From contig JAICTU010000119.1 in assembly GCA_025936205.1 (NCBI GenBank), positions 1 to 19,899 of the forward strand: a DNA stretch of 19,899 nucleotides, read 5' to 3'. The DNA is from Polyangiaceae bacterium. GTDB lineage: Bacteria; Myxococcota; Polyangia; Polyangiales; Polyangiaceae. The notes below the pieces were generated by a model that saw nothing but the letters and a program-made list of their open reading frames with translations, was not told where the DNA came from and did not search any database. A program made the position numbers and the translations under genes. This document shows, one piece after another, positions 7,332-13,502 of this stretch (its first letter is position 1; every line of letters starts with the position of its first letter).

Positions 7332-8639
7332 CTAAAACTGACCCTGCAAGCTGAGGGAGGCGCCGTGGGAGGTCAGCGCCACCCCCGGCTGGAACGACTC
7401 CGAGGAGCGGCCCACTTTGGGCTTGGCCGGCTCTTTGTCGTCGTCGAGGAGCAGGTACAAGCCATAGCCCAAGGTGAAGGCTCCGGCCACGCCTGCCCCG
7501 ATGAAGCTCACGGCGGCGCGCTGCCGGTCGTTGTGCGCGTCCGACTGCTCTTTCCACAAATTCTGGCAGTCGTTCACCAGCACCGTATCTTGCCCACAGA
7601 GGCCTGATCCGGTCAGGTTGCCGCCGATCTGGTCCGCCTTGTCGTCGTGGTGGTCCGCGGCCACGGTGAAGGCGATGCCCGCGATGAGACCCGCTGCGGT
7701 GAGCGCGCCCGTCGTGATCAGGGTCGCCGTCGCGGCGGTGCCGATGCCGCGGTCCCGAGGGGTTTCGCCCTCGCTCGTGCCCATCAGCTCCGCGGCATGA
7801 GCGTCGCGCTCTTGCTCGCGGCGCAAGCTCTCCAGGGAGACGTTGATCGGGATCGCCACGCCGGCGAGCGCGTAAATCTGCCGCGCCTCGCCGGGGTAGC
7901 CCTGCTTGCTCACGTTGACTTCGTGCTGGCCGGGCTCGATGTACCAGCTGCCCTCGAGCGGGGTGACCCCGACGGGCGCACCGTCGATGTTCACGGCGGC
8001 GCCAGGCACGTCGACGGTGATGTTCAGCTTGCCGATCTGCGCTTCGGCCTGCGCGAGCCGCTTGGTTGCTTCTTCCCGCACGTTGGGCGGCAAGTCCGAG
8101 CCAGAAAGCAGGGTGGTCAGGTGGCGCGCCGCCGCCACGTAGTGCCCGCTCTGGATCTCCGAGATGCTGAGGTTGCGCAGGACATCGCTCTTCGGCATCA
8201 GGGCGTAGCATTCCGAGAACGCCTGGCGAGCCTCCTCGTAGCGCCCATTGCGGAAAGCATCTACGCCGCGGTACCAGAGCTCGCGCGCCTTTTTGACTCG
8301 AGCAGGGTCGGCTGGGGGTCCCGCGGGCTCCGCGGCGCCAGGCTTGGCAGCGGCCGAGGCGGGCGGAAGGGCGGCCGTCGCAGGCGCCGCCGGGCTGGCG
8401 CTGCTGGCAGCGGGCTTCGTGTCGGGGGTGGTGGTCTTCGCTGCCGCACCGCTCGAGGAAGGTGCGCCCGAGCCAGAGGCGCTTGCCGCGGCAGGTTTGC
8501 TGGGCGTGGCGTCCGGCTTTGCGGAGGCGGGAGGCTTGTCGCTGGGCGGATGAGCCGGGGCGGGTTGCTGCGCCTGTGCCGGCATCGTCAGCAGGCCGAC
8601 GGACAGCGCAACGACAGAGATAGGGCGAAGGACCAACAC
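7332..8639 (-). CDS. Exported TPR/PEGA-domain envelope protein
   Basis: The 435-residue protein begins with GTG and a signal peptide (VVALSVGLLTMPAQA, cleavage after AQA about residue 23). A Pro/Ala/Ser-rich linker extends to ~110. A helical tetratricopeptide-like region covers ~113-200 (LWYRGVDAFRNGRYEEARQAF is typical). A PEGA domain lies at ~203-269, with NIDGAPVGVTPLEG and the namesake region in the form IEPGQHEVNVSKQGY. Two hydrophobic segments follow (about 303-327 and 375-398), separated by a loop with two cysteines, and the chain ends LSLQGQF. PEGA domains are beta-sandwiches common on envelope proteins and are thought to contact surface polymers. The TPR-PEGA-two-hydrophobic-segment layout is frequent in Myxococcota. 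It is second in the minus-strand operon, 61 bases after the upstream gene and 39 before the Cys-repeat gene. The binding partner is not deducible. Confidence 0.82.
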   Translation of the reverse strand: MLVLRPISVVALSVGLLTMPAQAQQPAPAHPPSDKPPASAKPDATPSKPAAASASGSGAPSSSGAAAKTTTPDTKPAASSASPAAPATAALPPASAAAKPGAAEPAGPPADPARVKKARELWYRGVDAFRNGRYEEARQAFSECYALMPKSDVLRNLSISEIQSGHYVAAARHLTTLLSGSDLPPNVREEATKRLAQAEAQIGKLNITVDVPGAAVNIDGAPVGVTPLEGSWYIEPGQHEVNVSKQGYPGEARQIYALAGVAIPINVSLESLRREQERDAHAAELMGTSEGETPRDRGIGTAATATLITTGALTAAGLIAGIAFTVAADHHDDKADQIGGNLTGSGLCGQDTVLVNDCQNLWKEQSDAHNDRQRAAVSFIGAGVAGAFTLGYGLYLLLDDDKEPAKPKVGRSSESFQPGVALTSHGASLSLQGQF

Positions 8640-8700
8640 GGATCAGTCTTTCTCGGTGGTCGTTGACCCGCACCTCGCGGGAACGACGCGCCCGCCGCTC

Positions 8701-9957
8701 TCAGAACGACGGAGTCTCCACCAACAACGGACCCATAGCGGATGCTTCGCGACCGGGCTCCTTTTTCGGATCCGCGTGGGCGGCCGTGGCTGGGTCGGTT
8801 CCGCCGGGATTGGCGGGCGCAGCGGCGCTCGGCGCTGGGGCTGGCGCGGCAACCGCCCCGAGCGAGGCCGGCGCGGCGCTGGGCGGGGTTCGCGCGGCGT
8901 CGCCGCTCTCGCTGGGCACGGTCGGGACCGTGCTCGGCGCACGCGTCGCGACGAAGACACCGACCGAGGAGGCCGCAGGCGCGGGGGCAGCCGTGCCAGG
9001 GGCGACGGCGGGTGCCGCGGCGGCGCTGGGCCGCGCGCCTGCAGAGGGGACGGCCGCGGAGGAAAGGGCCGCGGAGGAAAGGGCTGCGGAGGAAAGGGCT
9101 GCGGAGGAAAGGGCTGCGGAGGATGCCGCCGCTCGTGTGCCGCTGGCCGCAACGGGAGCAGAGGTCCCTTTGCCGCGCTCCTGCAGCGAGGCGAGCGCGG
9201 TGGTCGGCGCGGCCGTGGGAGTCGACGCCTCCGGCGTCGCCTTGTCCAATGCCTCTGGCTGGAGCTGTGCAACCGTGGGTGGCGGCTCGGCGGCCACGCC
9301 CTCTGCGTTGGGGGCGACGACACTGGGCGCCAGCGCCGGTTGGTTGCTCAGCACGGTCGTTGACACTGCAGGTGGAGTCACCGGGCCTGCGGAGCGTGGC
9401 GCATCCGTCTGCTTGCCGACCTGCACCAGCAGCACCCAGACACTGAGTCCGAGGAACAACGCAACGCCCGACCAGAGACCAAACTGCCGTTTGAGTGCGC
9501 GGCCCTCCGCGCGCCGTTGCGCCTTGGGATCCCAAGGGAACTCGGCGCCGGGCTCGGCGAGGATCTTGCCCTTGAATGGCGGCAGATCTTCTCCGCGCGC
9601 GACGCGCTCGGCGTAACTGCGGAACTCGTCCGAGACATCCAGGCCCTTCCAGCGCAACCGGGCGTTGGCACGCCGTGCCGAACCCGTGGAGGCGGAAGCA
9701 GCCGCGGCCGCAGCGGCCGCGGCGAGAGAGGTGGATGCACCCTCTGTGGCAGCCAGCGACAGCGCGTACTCGCTGCCCTCGCGTTCAATTTCGTCACGCG
9801 CGGCTTCCCGCTCGCGCGCGATCCGGTCGATGGCGGCATCCACCATCTGTTCCACGGGACGAATTCCCCGTTTTGCCTCGTCAGCGCGCAACGGACCGGG
9901 CCCGGGGAAGGTCTCATGCTCGGCCGCGTCCGGCACTTCACGGTTTGCCATGCTCAT
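8701..9957 (-). CDS. Single-pass membrane protein with Ala/Ser-rich exported tail
   Basis: I do not recognise a family. The 418 residues divide into three parts. A charged N-terminal region contains a predicted helix (about 36-60, IDRIAREREAARDEIER), a poly-Ala stretch (79-87) and a conserved-looking segment RWKGLDVSDEFRSYAERVARG. One membrane helix spans about 160-180 (GLWSGVALFLGLSVWVLLVQV), preceded by basic residues that place the N-terminus in the cytoplasm. The last ~238 residues are a Pro/Ala/Ser/Thr-rich, presumably periplasmic tail carrying perfect five-residue SAALS repeats (about 278-304). It is the first gene of the minus-strand block and starts 61 bases ahead of the PEGA gene. 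The ATG at 9957 is the longest start; the ATG two codons later (9951) is better spaced from the GGTGGG upstream and may be the real one. A scaffold or envelope-spanning role is only a guess. Confidence 0.75.
   Translation of the reverse strand: MSMANREVPDAAEHETFPGPGPLRADEAKRGIRPVEQMVDAAIDRIAREREAARDEIEREGSEYALSLAATEGASTSLAAAAAAAAASASTGSARRANARLRWKGLDVSDEFRSYAERVARGEDLPPFKGKILAEPGAEFPWDPKAQRRAEGRALKRQFGLWSGVALFLGLSVWVLLVQVGKQTDAPRSAGPVTPPAVSTTVLSNQPALAPSVVAPNAEGVAAEPPPTVAQLQPEALDKATPEASTPTAAPTTALASLQERGKGTSAPVAASGTRAAASSAALSSAALSSAALSSAALSSAAVPSAGARPSAAAAPAVAPGTAAPAPAASSVGVFVATRAPSTVPTVPSESGDAARTPPSAAPASLGAVAAPAPAPSAAAPANPGGTDPATAAHADPKKEPGREASAMGPLLVETPSF
9052..9123. repeat. Tandem 15-base repeat inside the Ala/Ser-rich protein gene
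   Basis: Four copies of GGAAAGGGCYGCGGA occupy 9061-9120; the first copy has C and the other three T at the variable position. Partial copies flank them (GGCCGCGGA before, GGA after). On the coding strand each unit encodes five residues, giving SAALS in tandem. The near-identity at DNA level, including third positions, suggests recent slippage expansion, and the copy number may vary between strains. Confidence 0.85.
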
Positions 9958-10041
9958 CCCACCAGCTCGGGGTGCGGGGAGGTCCCCGCCGAATAGTCCC
10001 GCAGTTTACCGACCTACGGGAGCAACGCCACGACCACAACG

Positions 10042-10056
10042 GCATACACCATACCA
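10042..10056 (-). promoter_or_regulatory. Candidate sigma-54 promoter for the envelope operon
   Basis: The minus strand reads TGGTATGGTGTATGC. Compared with the sigma-54 consensus TGGCACG-N4-TTGC it has the invariant GG and GC at the exact ten-base separation and agrees at 8 of 11 specified positions. Transcription would start near 10030, about 70 bases before the first gene at 9957. Only one such match was assessed by eye, and chance matches of this quality occur, so this is tentative. Confidence 0.3.
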
Positions 10057-10130
10057 GTATGACCACGAATGCAAAGGCGTCACCGCAGCTTGCATAGGTA
10101 CTTCTGAGCCCGCTTCGAGGTCAACGAAAA

Positions 10131-10146
10131 CGCCGCGAAAACGGCG
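10131..10146 (-). terminator. Possible minus-strand hairpin with T-rich tail
   Basis: On the minus strand CGCCG and CGGCG pair around TTTTCG, followed by TTTTCGTT. It is short (five pairs) and no gene ends directly before it; the RHH gene ends nearly 470 bases upstream. It may end a small untranslated RNA, or be fortuitous. Confidence 0.25.
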
Positions 10147-10613
10147 CTTTCATTGCTCTGAAGCAACCTCGAGAGTCGCGCACAATTATCGAAGCTCACG
10201 TGGTATTTTGCCTCCGTTGTCGCCCGCGATCTAGATTCCGGCGGGGCCTCGCCGTGACCTTCTCCGCCTGCGGATTCGGTCGACCGGCACGAGAGGAACG
10301 CAACCACAGTCCCGCAGAGCAGACGTGGTCGCTCACCAACTGTTGCGTTGTCCAGCTCGGGGCTCGCGGGCAGGCCGCGCGCGAGCGGCCCCGAGGCAAC
10401 GCCAAGATCACGGACTCCGAGCTCCTTCCCCGAGGAAGCTCCGCTGCCGAGCCGCGGCGCAAGGGCGCCGCGGGAGCGAGCGTTCGCCGTGAAGCCTCCC
10501 GCGATCAGCCACGAGAAGCTCTCAACCCCTCCGTTCTTCCCTCCTCAATTGCTCTGCCTACGTCTGTCGCGTGCGTCGCCCGAGCCCCCTGCTCACGCGA
10601 CCGAACACGCGCG

Positions 10614-10922
10614 TCACAGTCCCTTCGGGACTCGATCGAGATCGACTTCGCCGAGGGCGTAACGGATCAGCGCGCTGCGATTGGCCTTGGTGAGGCCTCG
10701 CGCCTTGAGCGCTTCCACCATGCTGTCCAGCCGCTTGAGATCGTCGGTGTACATGGAGATGCAAATCACCTTGTAGTGGGACGGCTTTGCATCCCGCTTC
10801 GAAGGGGCCTCTGGCACCGATTCGGTTGGAGATGGAGCGCTGCCGGCGTAGAAGCCGTTCTGCAGGACGCGTCCGACGTCTTGCTGCGCGCCCTGCGGCC
10901 TAAGGTCTGCTCGTTCGCTCAC
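10614..10922 (-). CDS. Small ribbon-helix-helix-like DNA-binding protein
   Basis: The 102-residue protein has a flexible N-terminal half (about 1-48) and a compact C-terminal half fitting the RHH fold. A strand (HYKVICISMY, 49-58) precedes a first helix (DDLKRLDSMVEALKARG, 60-76) and a second helix after TKANRS (SALIRYALGEV, 83-93). RHH proteins dimerise, pair their strands and insert them in the DNA major groove, usually as repressors; the target here is unknown. The GTG start is supported by a full AGGAGG (10932-10937) nine bases upstream, the best ribosome binding site in the window. No toxin gene or other partner is adjacent, so it does not look like an antitoxin. An overlapping opposite-strand frame covering most of it is rejected as low-complexity. 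Confidence 0.8.
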   Translation of the reverse strand: MSERADLRPQGAQQDVGRVLQNGFYAGSAPSPTESVPEAPSKRDAKPSHYKVICISMYTDDLKRLDSMVEALKARGLTKANRSALIRYALGEVDLDRVPKGL

Positions 10923-10931
10923 CGGTCAACG

Positions 10932-10937
10932 CCTCCT
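10932..10937 (-). promoter_or_regulatory. Shine-Dalgarno site of the RHH gene
   Basis: AGGAGG on the minus strand lies nine bases upstream of the GTG at 10922. It settles the start of the RHH protein, whose first residues are otherwise uninformative. Confidence 0.75.
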
Positions 10938-11314
10938 GCTCATGGTTGGATTACCGAAATGAGGTGCCCAGAAAGGTAAAAGCACGCCATCGGATGACAT
11001 GGCCGCCGCCCGGCGGACAACTTTGGGGGTCATAAATCTCCGATCGCGTTTACTTTTCTTTTAACCCGCGGCGCCCCTCGACCACGCCCGGGGCCCCCCA
11101 GCGGCTCCCCCTCCGAACAGCGCCTCCTCGAACAGCCCCTCCCTCGAACAGCGAGTGCCTCGAGCTCCCGCCGTCCCCTGACACCTCGGCGGCGCCGCCC
11201 AGCGCTTCACGACTTCGCGAACACCAGGCAGTGCTGCGACGAGCGCAGAGCCGATAGGAGGGCCCACCGAAATCTCATGCCCACTATCTCGGGTATCGTC
11301 TCGACATCACTTCG
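10938..11314. other. Non-coding gap between the RluA-family gene and the RHH gene
   Basis: This holds the leader of the RHH gene and the trailer of the pseudouridine synthase gene, both on the minus strand. It contains a perfect palindrome CCGCCG-CC-CGGCGG (11003-11016), a pyrimidine-rich tract TTTACTTTTCTTTTAA (11049-11064) that is unusually AT-rich for this genome, and three spaced copies of a CTCGAACAGC-like unit (11111-11152). The AT-rich tract is a plausible place for the RHH promoter, but I cannot assign -35 and -10 boxes. No protein is recognisable. Confidence 0.5.
11111..11152. repeat. Three spaced copies of a CTCGAACAGC-like unit
   Basis: CTCCGAACAGC (11111-11121), CCTCGAACAGC (11126-11136) and CCTCGAACAGC (11142-11152) recur every 15-16 bases; the last two are identical over 11 bases. 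They lie in the upstream region of the RHH gene, about 190-230 bases from its start. They could be binding sites or the remains of a tandem duplication. Confidence 0.6.
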
Positions 11315-12412
11315 TCAAGTATTCGCGGAACTCGAGATGGATACAGTCTGCCAGAAGTTCGCCAAATCCGACGAGAGCGGAGCGCGCAGCTCCAGCGGCT
11401 CGGAGGTGAAGGGGTGCTCGAGCCGATAGCAAGAGGCGTGCAAGGCGTGGCGCGGCAGCTCCAGCCGCTGCAGATCTTCTTCCGTCAGGCACCCGTCCGC
11501 GGCACGAGCGAGCAAGCGGTCATCCGGCCCGTAGAGCTTGTCCCCCACCACCGGGCAACCGAGCGCAGCGAGATGGACGCGGATCTGGTGCTGCCTGCCC
11601 GTGAGCAAGGAGCAGCGCACGAGGCTATAGCCCGGGCAGCGCTCCAGCACCTGGAGTTCCGTCTGCGCTCGCAGTCCCTCACCTGGTTTGGCCACTCGCA
11701 TCTTCACGCGCAATGGATTGTCAGGATCGGCCTCCAGCGGTAGCTCGACCAGGCCCTCGGCGGGCGTGCCCCAGCAGATCGCGATGTACTCTTTCTGCAC
11801 CAGCCGTTGGCGCTCCGTGCCGATCGCGCCGCGGCCTCGTCGTCGGCCGCGCCCGGCCTCCGGCAGCGGCAGGCTGCTGCTCGGCGCGATGCCTTCGAAC
11901 AGCATCTTGAAGGTGCGCTCCGCCTCGGGGCCCCGCGCGATCAAGAGCACGCCGCTCGTCTCGCGGTCGAGCCGGTGCACGAGGCGCAACCGCTCGTTGG
12001 GATAGCGCTGCTGGAGCATCTTCGTCACCGTCGCATGGTGGTGGCGAGCAGTCGGATGCACCGCGAGGTGCGGTGGCTTGTTCAGCACCAGCAGGTGATC
12101 GTCGGAATAGACGACCGGTAGCTCGACCTCGGGATCCGCATCGTCGACCGGGGGGCGCCAGAGCACGATGCGATCTTCCGCGCGCAGCCGCTCACTCGGC
12201 TTGCGGCGCTTGCCCTCAGGGCAGAAGGCGCTGTGCTCGGCGATGCGCTTGGCGCGCGTGCGGCTGGTGTTGCGCAGGGCCCCGCTGAGGAAGACGTCCA
12301 GGCGGATCCCGGCCTCTTCCGGCGGCACACGCAGCACGCGCACGATCGCGTTGTCGGGGACGCCGCTCGGACGGATGACCGTGGGGTCGATGAGCCAGCG
12401 CGGCGCGTTCAC
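11315..12412 (-). CDS. RluA-family RNA pseudouridine synthase
   Basis: The 365-residue protein has an N-terminal S4-like RNA-binding region (about 34-92, IRLDVFLSGALRNTSRTRAKRI). The pseudouridine synthase domain begins with VLNKPPHLAVHPT and contains motif II HRLDRETSG (146-154, catalytic Asp149). The later motif LTGRQHQIRVHLAALG (270-285) and the GDKLYG signature are intact. Family role: isomerisation of specific uridines in 23S rRNA or tRNA; the exact site cannot be read from sequence. Between motif II and the YIAICWG strand there is a ~30-residue Ser/Pro/Arg/Gly-rich insert (about 174-203) not usual in RluC or RluD. The ATG at 12412 lies 22 bases after the argB stop, so the two genes are probably cotranscribed although functionally unrelated. 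All catalytic motifs are present, so an active enzyme is expected. Confidence 0.9.
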   Translation of the reverse strand: MNAPRWLIDPTVIRPSGVPDNAIVRVLRVPPEEAGIRLDVFLSGALRNTSRTRAKRIAEHSAFCPEGKRRKPSERLRAEDRIVLWRPPVDDADPEVELPVVYSDDHLLVLNKPPHLAVHPTARHHHATVTKMLQQRYPNERLRLVHRLDRETSGVLLIARGPEAERTFKMLFEGIAPSSSLPLPEAGRGRRRGRGAIGTERQRLVQKEYIAICWGTPAEGLVELPLEADPDNPLRVKMRVAKPGEGLRAQTELQVLERCPGYSLVRCSLLTGRQHQIRVHLAALGCPVVGDKLYGPDDRLLARAADGCLTEEDLQRLELPRHALHASCYRLEHPFTSEPLELRAPLSSDLANFWQTVSISSSANT

Positions 12413-12434
12413 ATGAGGACCCGAAGCAGAAGGC

Positions 12435-13385
12435 TCAGCGAGCTGGAAGGGAGGCCCGCACGTGTTCGCTCTCCCCAGGGCTGCCGGGGGACTTGTTGCG
12501 CGGCTGGGCGCGCAACTCCGTGCCGACGCCCTGATCGGTGAAGATCTCGAGCAACAGCGCGTGGCGCGTGCGCCCGTCGATGATGTGGACCTGGCGCACC
12601 GATTGCTCGATCGCTGCCAGTGCGCACTCCACCTTGGGGATCATGCCGCCCTTGATCACGCCCGACTCGATGTGTCGCCGCGCCGTCGGCGCGTCCAGGA
12701 AGTCGAGCACGCGGTTCTGATCGTCTTTCACTCCTGCCACGTCCGTCATCAGCACCAGCTTTTGCGCTTGCAGCGCGATGGCGATCTCGGCGGCGGCGGA
12801 GTCGGCATTCACGTTCAGCGGCTTGCCGTCGGTATCGATCGCGATCGGCGCAATCACCGGGATGAGCCCGTTTGCGAGCAGGCTCTCGAGCAGCTGCGGC
12901 TTGACGCGAGTGATGCGACCCACGCGCCCCAGATCGACCAGCGGCGCATCGGCGCCGCGCCCCGGCTGCGCCACGGGACCGAGCCGCTCGGCGAGCAGCA
13001 GCGAATCATCGCGCCCGGAGAGGCCGATGGCGCGCCCGCCCTGAGCCCCCAGCAAACCCACGATCTGCGAGTTGACGCGACCTGCCAGCACCATCTCGAC
13101 CACGTCCATGGTCGCGTCGTCCGTCACGCGCAGGCCGGCGCTGAAGGTGGAGGGGATACCCAGCCGCTCCAGCGCGTCGTTGATCTGCGGGCCCCCGCCG
13201 TGCACCACCAGCACCCGGATGCCCACGTAGCGCAGCAGGCAAACGTCCCGCGCGAAGCTGGCCTCCAGCTCCGGGTCGACCATGGCGTGGCCCCCGTACT
13301 TGACCACCACCGTTTGGTTGTGAAAACGCCGGATATAGGGGAGCGCCTCTTGGAGGATCGCCGCCTTGGCCACCAGGGAGTCCAT
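12435..13385 (-). CDS. argB: Acetylglutamate kinase
   Basis: The 316-residue protein is a full-length amino-acid kinase phosphorylating N-acetyl-L-glutamate with ATP, the second step of cyclic arginine biosynthesis, in the cytoplasm. Visible motifs are VVVKYGGHAM (Lys29), the glycine loop VHGGGPQ (61-67), the acetylglutamate-binding NVNAD (191-195), and the nucleotide-binding SGVIKGGMIPK (241-251). The extra N-terminal helix (LVAKAAILQEALPYIRRF) and the C-terminal DGR...IFTDQGVGT segment are characteristic of hexameric, arginine-inhibited forms, so feedback inhibition by arginine is likely. The last ~25 residues (PRNKSPGSPGESEH onward) are an unconserved tail. The ATG at 13385 is preferred because an in-frame TAG lies five codons upstream. 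An AGGAGG occurs 25 bases upstream, too far to serve this start. It is first in a pair with the pseudouridine synthase gene and divergent from the glycogen-synthase-like gene. Confidence 0.95.
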   Translation of the reverse strand: MDSLVAKAAILQEALPYIRRFHNQTVVVKYGGHAMVDPELEASFARDVCLLRYVGIRVLVVHGGGPQINDALERLGIPSTFSAGLRVTDDATMDVVEMVLAGRVNSQIVGLLGAQGGRAIGLSGRDDSLLLAERLGPVAQPGRGADAPLVDLGRVGRITRVKPQLLESLLANGLIPVIAPIAIDTDGKPLNVNADSAAAEIAIALQAQKLVLMTDVAGVKDDQNRVLDFLDAPTARRHIESGVIKGGMIPKVECALAAIEQSVRQVHIIDGRTRHALLLEIFTDQGVGTELRAQPRNKSPGSPGESEHVRASLPAR

Positions 13386-13421
13386 CGGCGCGGGATCCTA
13401 GTCGGGATTCCTCCTGATTTG

Positions 13422-13437
13422 TGGCAGGAAAATCGCA
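13422..13437 (+). promoter_or_regulatory. Probable sigma-54 promoter for the glycogen-synthase-like gene
   Basis: The + strand reads TGGCAGGAAAATCGCA. It matches the sigma-54 consensus TGGCACG-N4-TTGCA at all but two specified positions, with GG and GC at the exact ten-base separation. Transcription would start near 13447, giving a leader of about 55 bases before the ATG at 13503. It lies in the 117-base divergent region shared with argB. Activation would need an enhancer-binding protein, none of which is in the window. Confidence 0.5.
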
Positions 13438-13502
13438 TTTCAGCGGCGTCGGAGGTGCCGCCTCCAGCGACAGAGGACCCGGGAGCGTGCTACAGGCGGC
13501 CG

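Larger units (their letters stand above)
9958..10613. other. Long non-coding gap upstream of the envelope operon
   Basis: About 650 bases separate the start of the minus-strand envelope operon from the 3' end of the RHH gene. Open frames here are Arg/Pro/Ser-rich with no domain, and I call none. The part nearest the operon (about 9990-10210) is less GC-rich than the coding regions and holds the candidate sigma-54 promoter at 10042-10056. A short hairpin at 10131-10146 reads, on the minus strand, as CGCCG-TTTTCG-CGGCG followed by TTTTCGTT. That could end a short minus-strand transcript from within this gap. Confidence 0.5.

Noticed and set aside
7024..8673. 549-residue minus-strand frame overlapping the PEGA gene
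   Set aside because: It is Arg/Gly/Ala-rich throughout, whereas the overlapping frame has a signal peptide, TPR-like helices and a PEGA domain.
9061..9120. Short regularly spaced repeats considered as a CRISPR array
   Set aside because: The units are 15 bases, directly abutting with no spacers, and encode in-frame peptide repeats.
8663..9616. + strand open frame opposite the Ala/Ser-rich membrane protein
   Set aside because: Its AEERA repeats are the antisense reading of the SAALS repeats. The minus frame has a membrane helix, an operon position and sensible composition; nevertheless both frames are low complexity here, so confidence in the minus gene is not absolute.
10200..10979. + strand open frame covering the RHH gene and part of the gap
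   Set aside because: It has no domain and irregular composition. It lies antisense to the RHH gene, which has a perfect Shine-Dalgarno site and a recognisable fold.
12462..13502. N-terminal extension of the glycogen-synthase-like frame across argB
   Set aside because: This part is the antisense of argB (Arg/His/Asp-rich). The natural start MEILMVAAELSP at 13503 matches the family.
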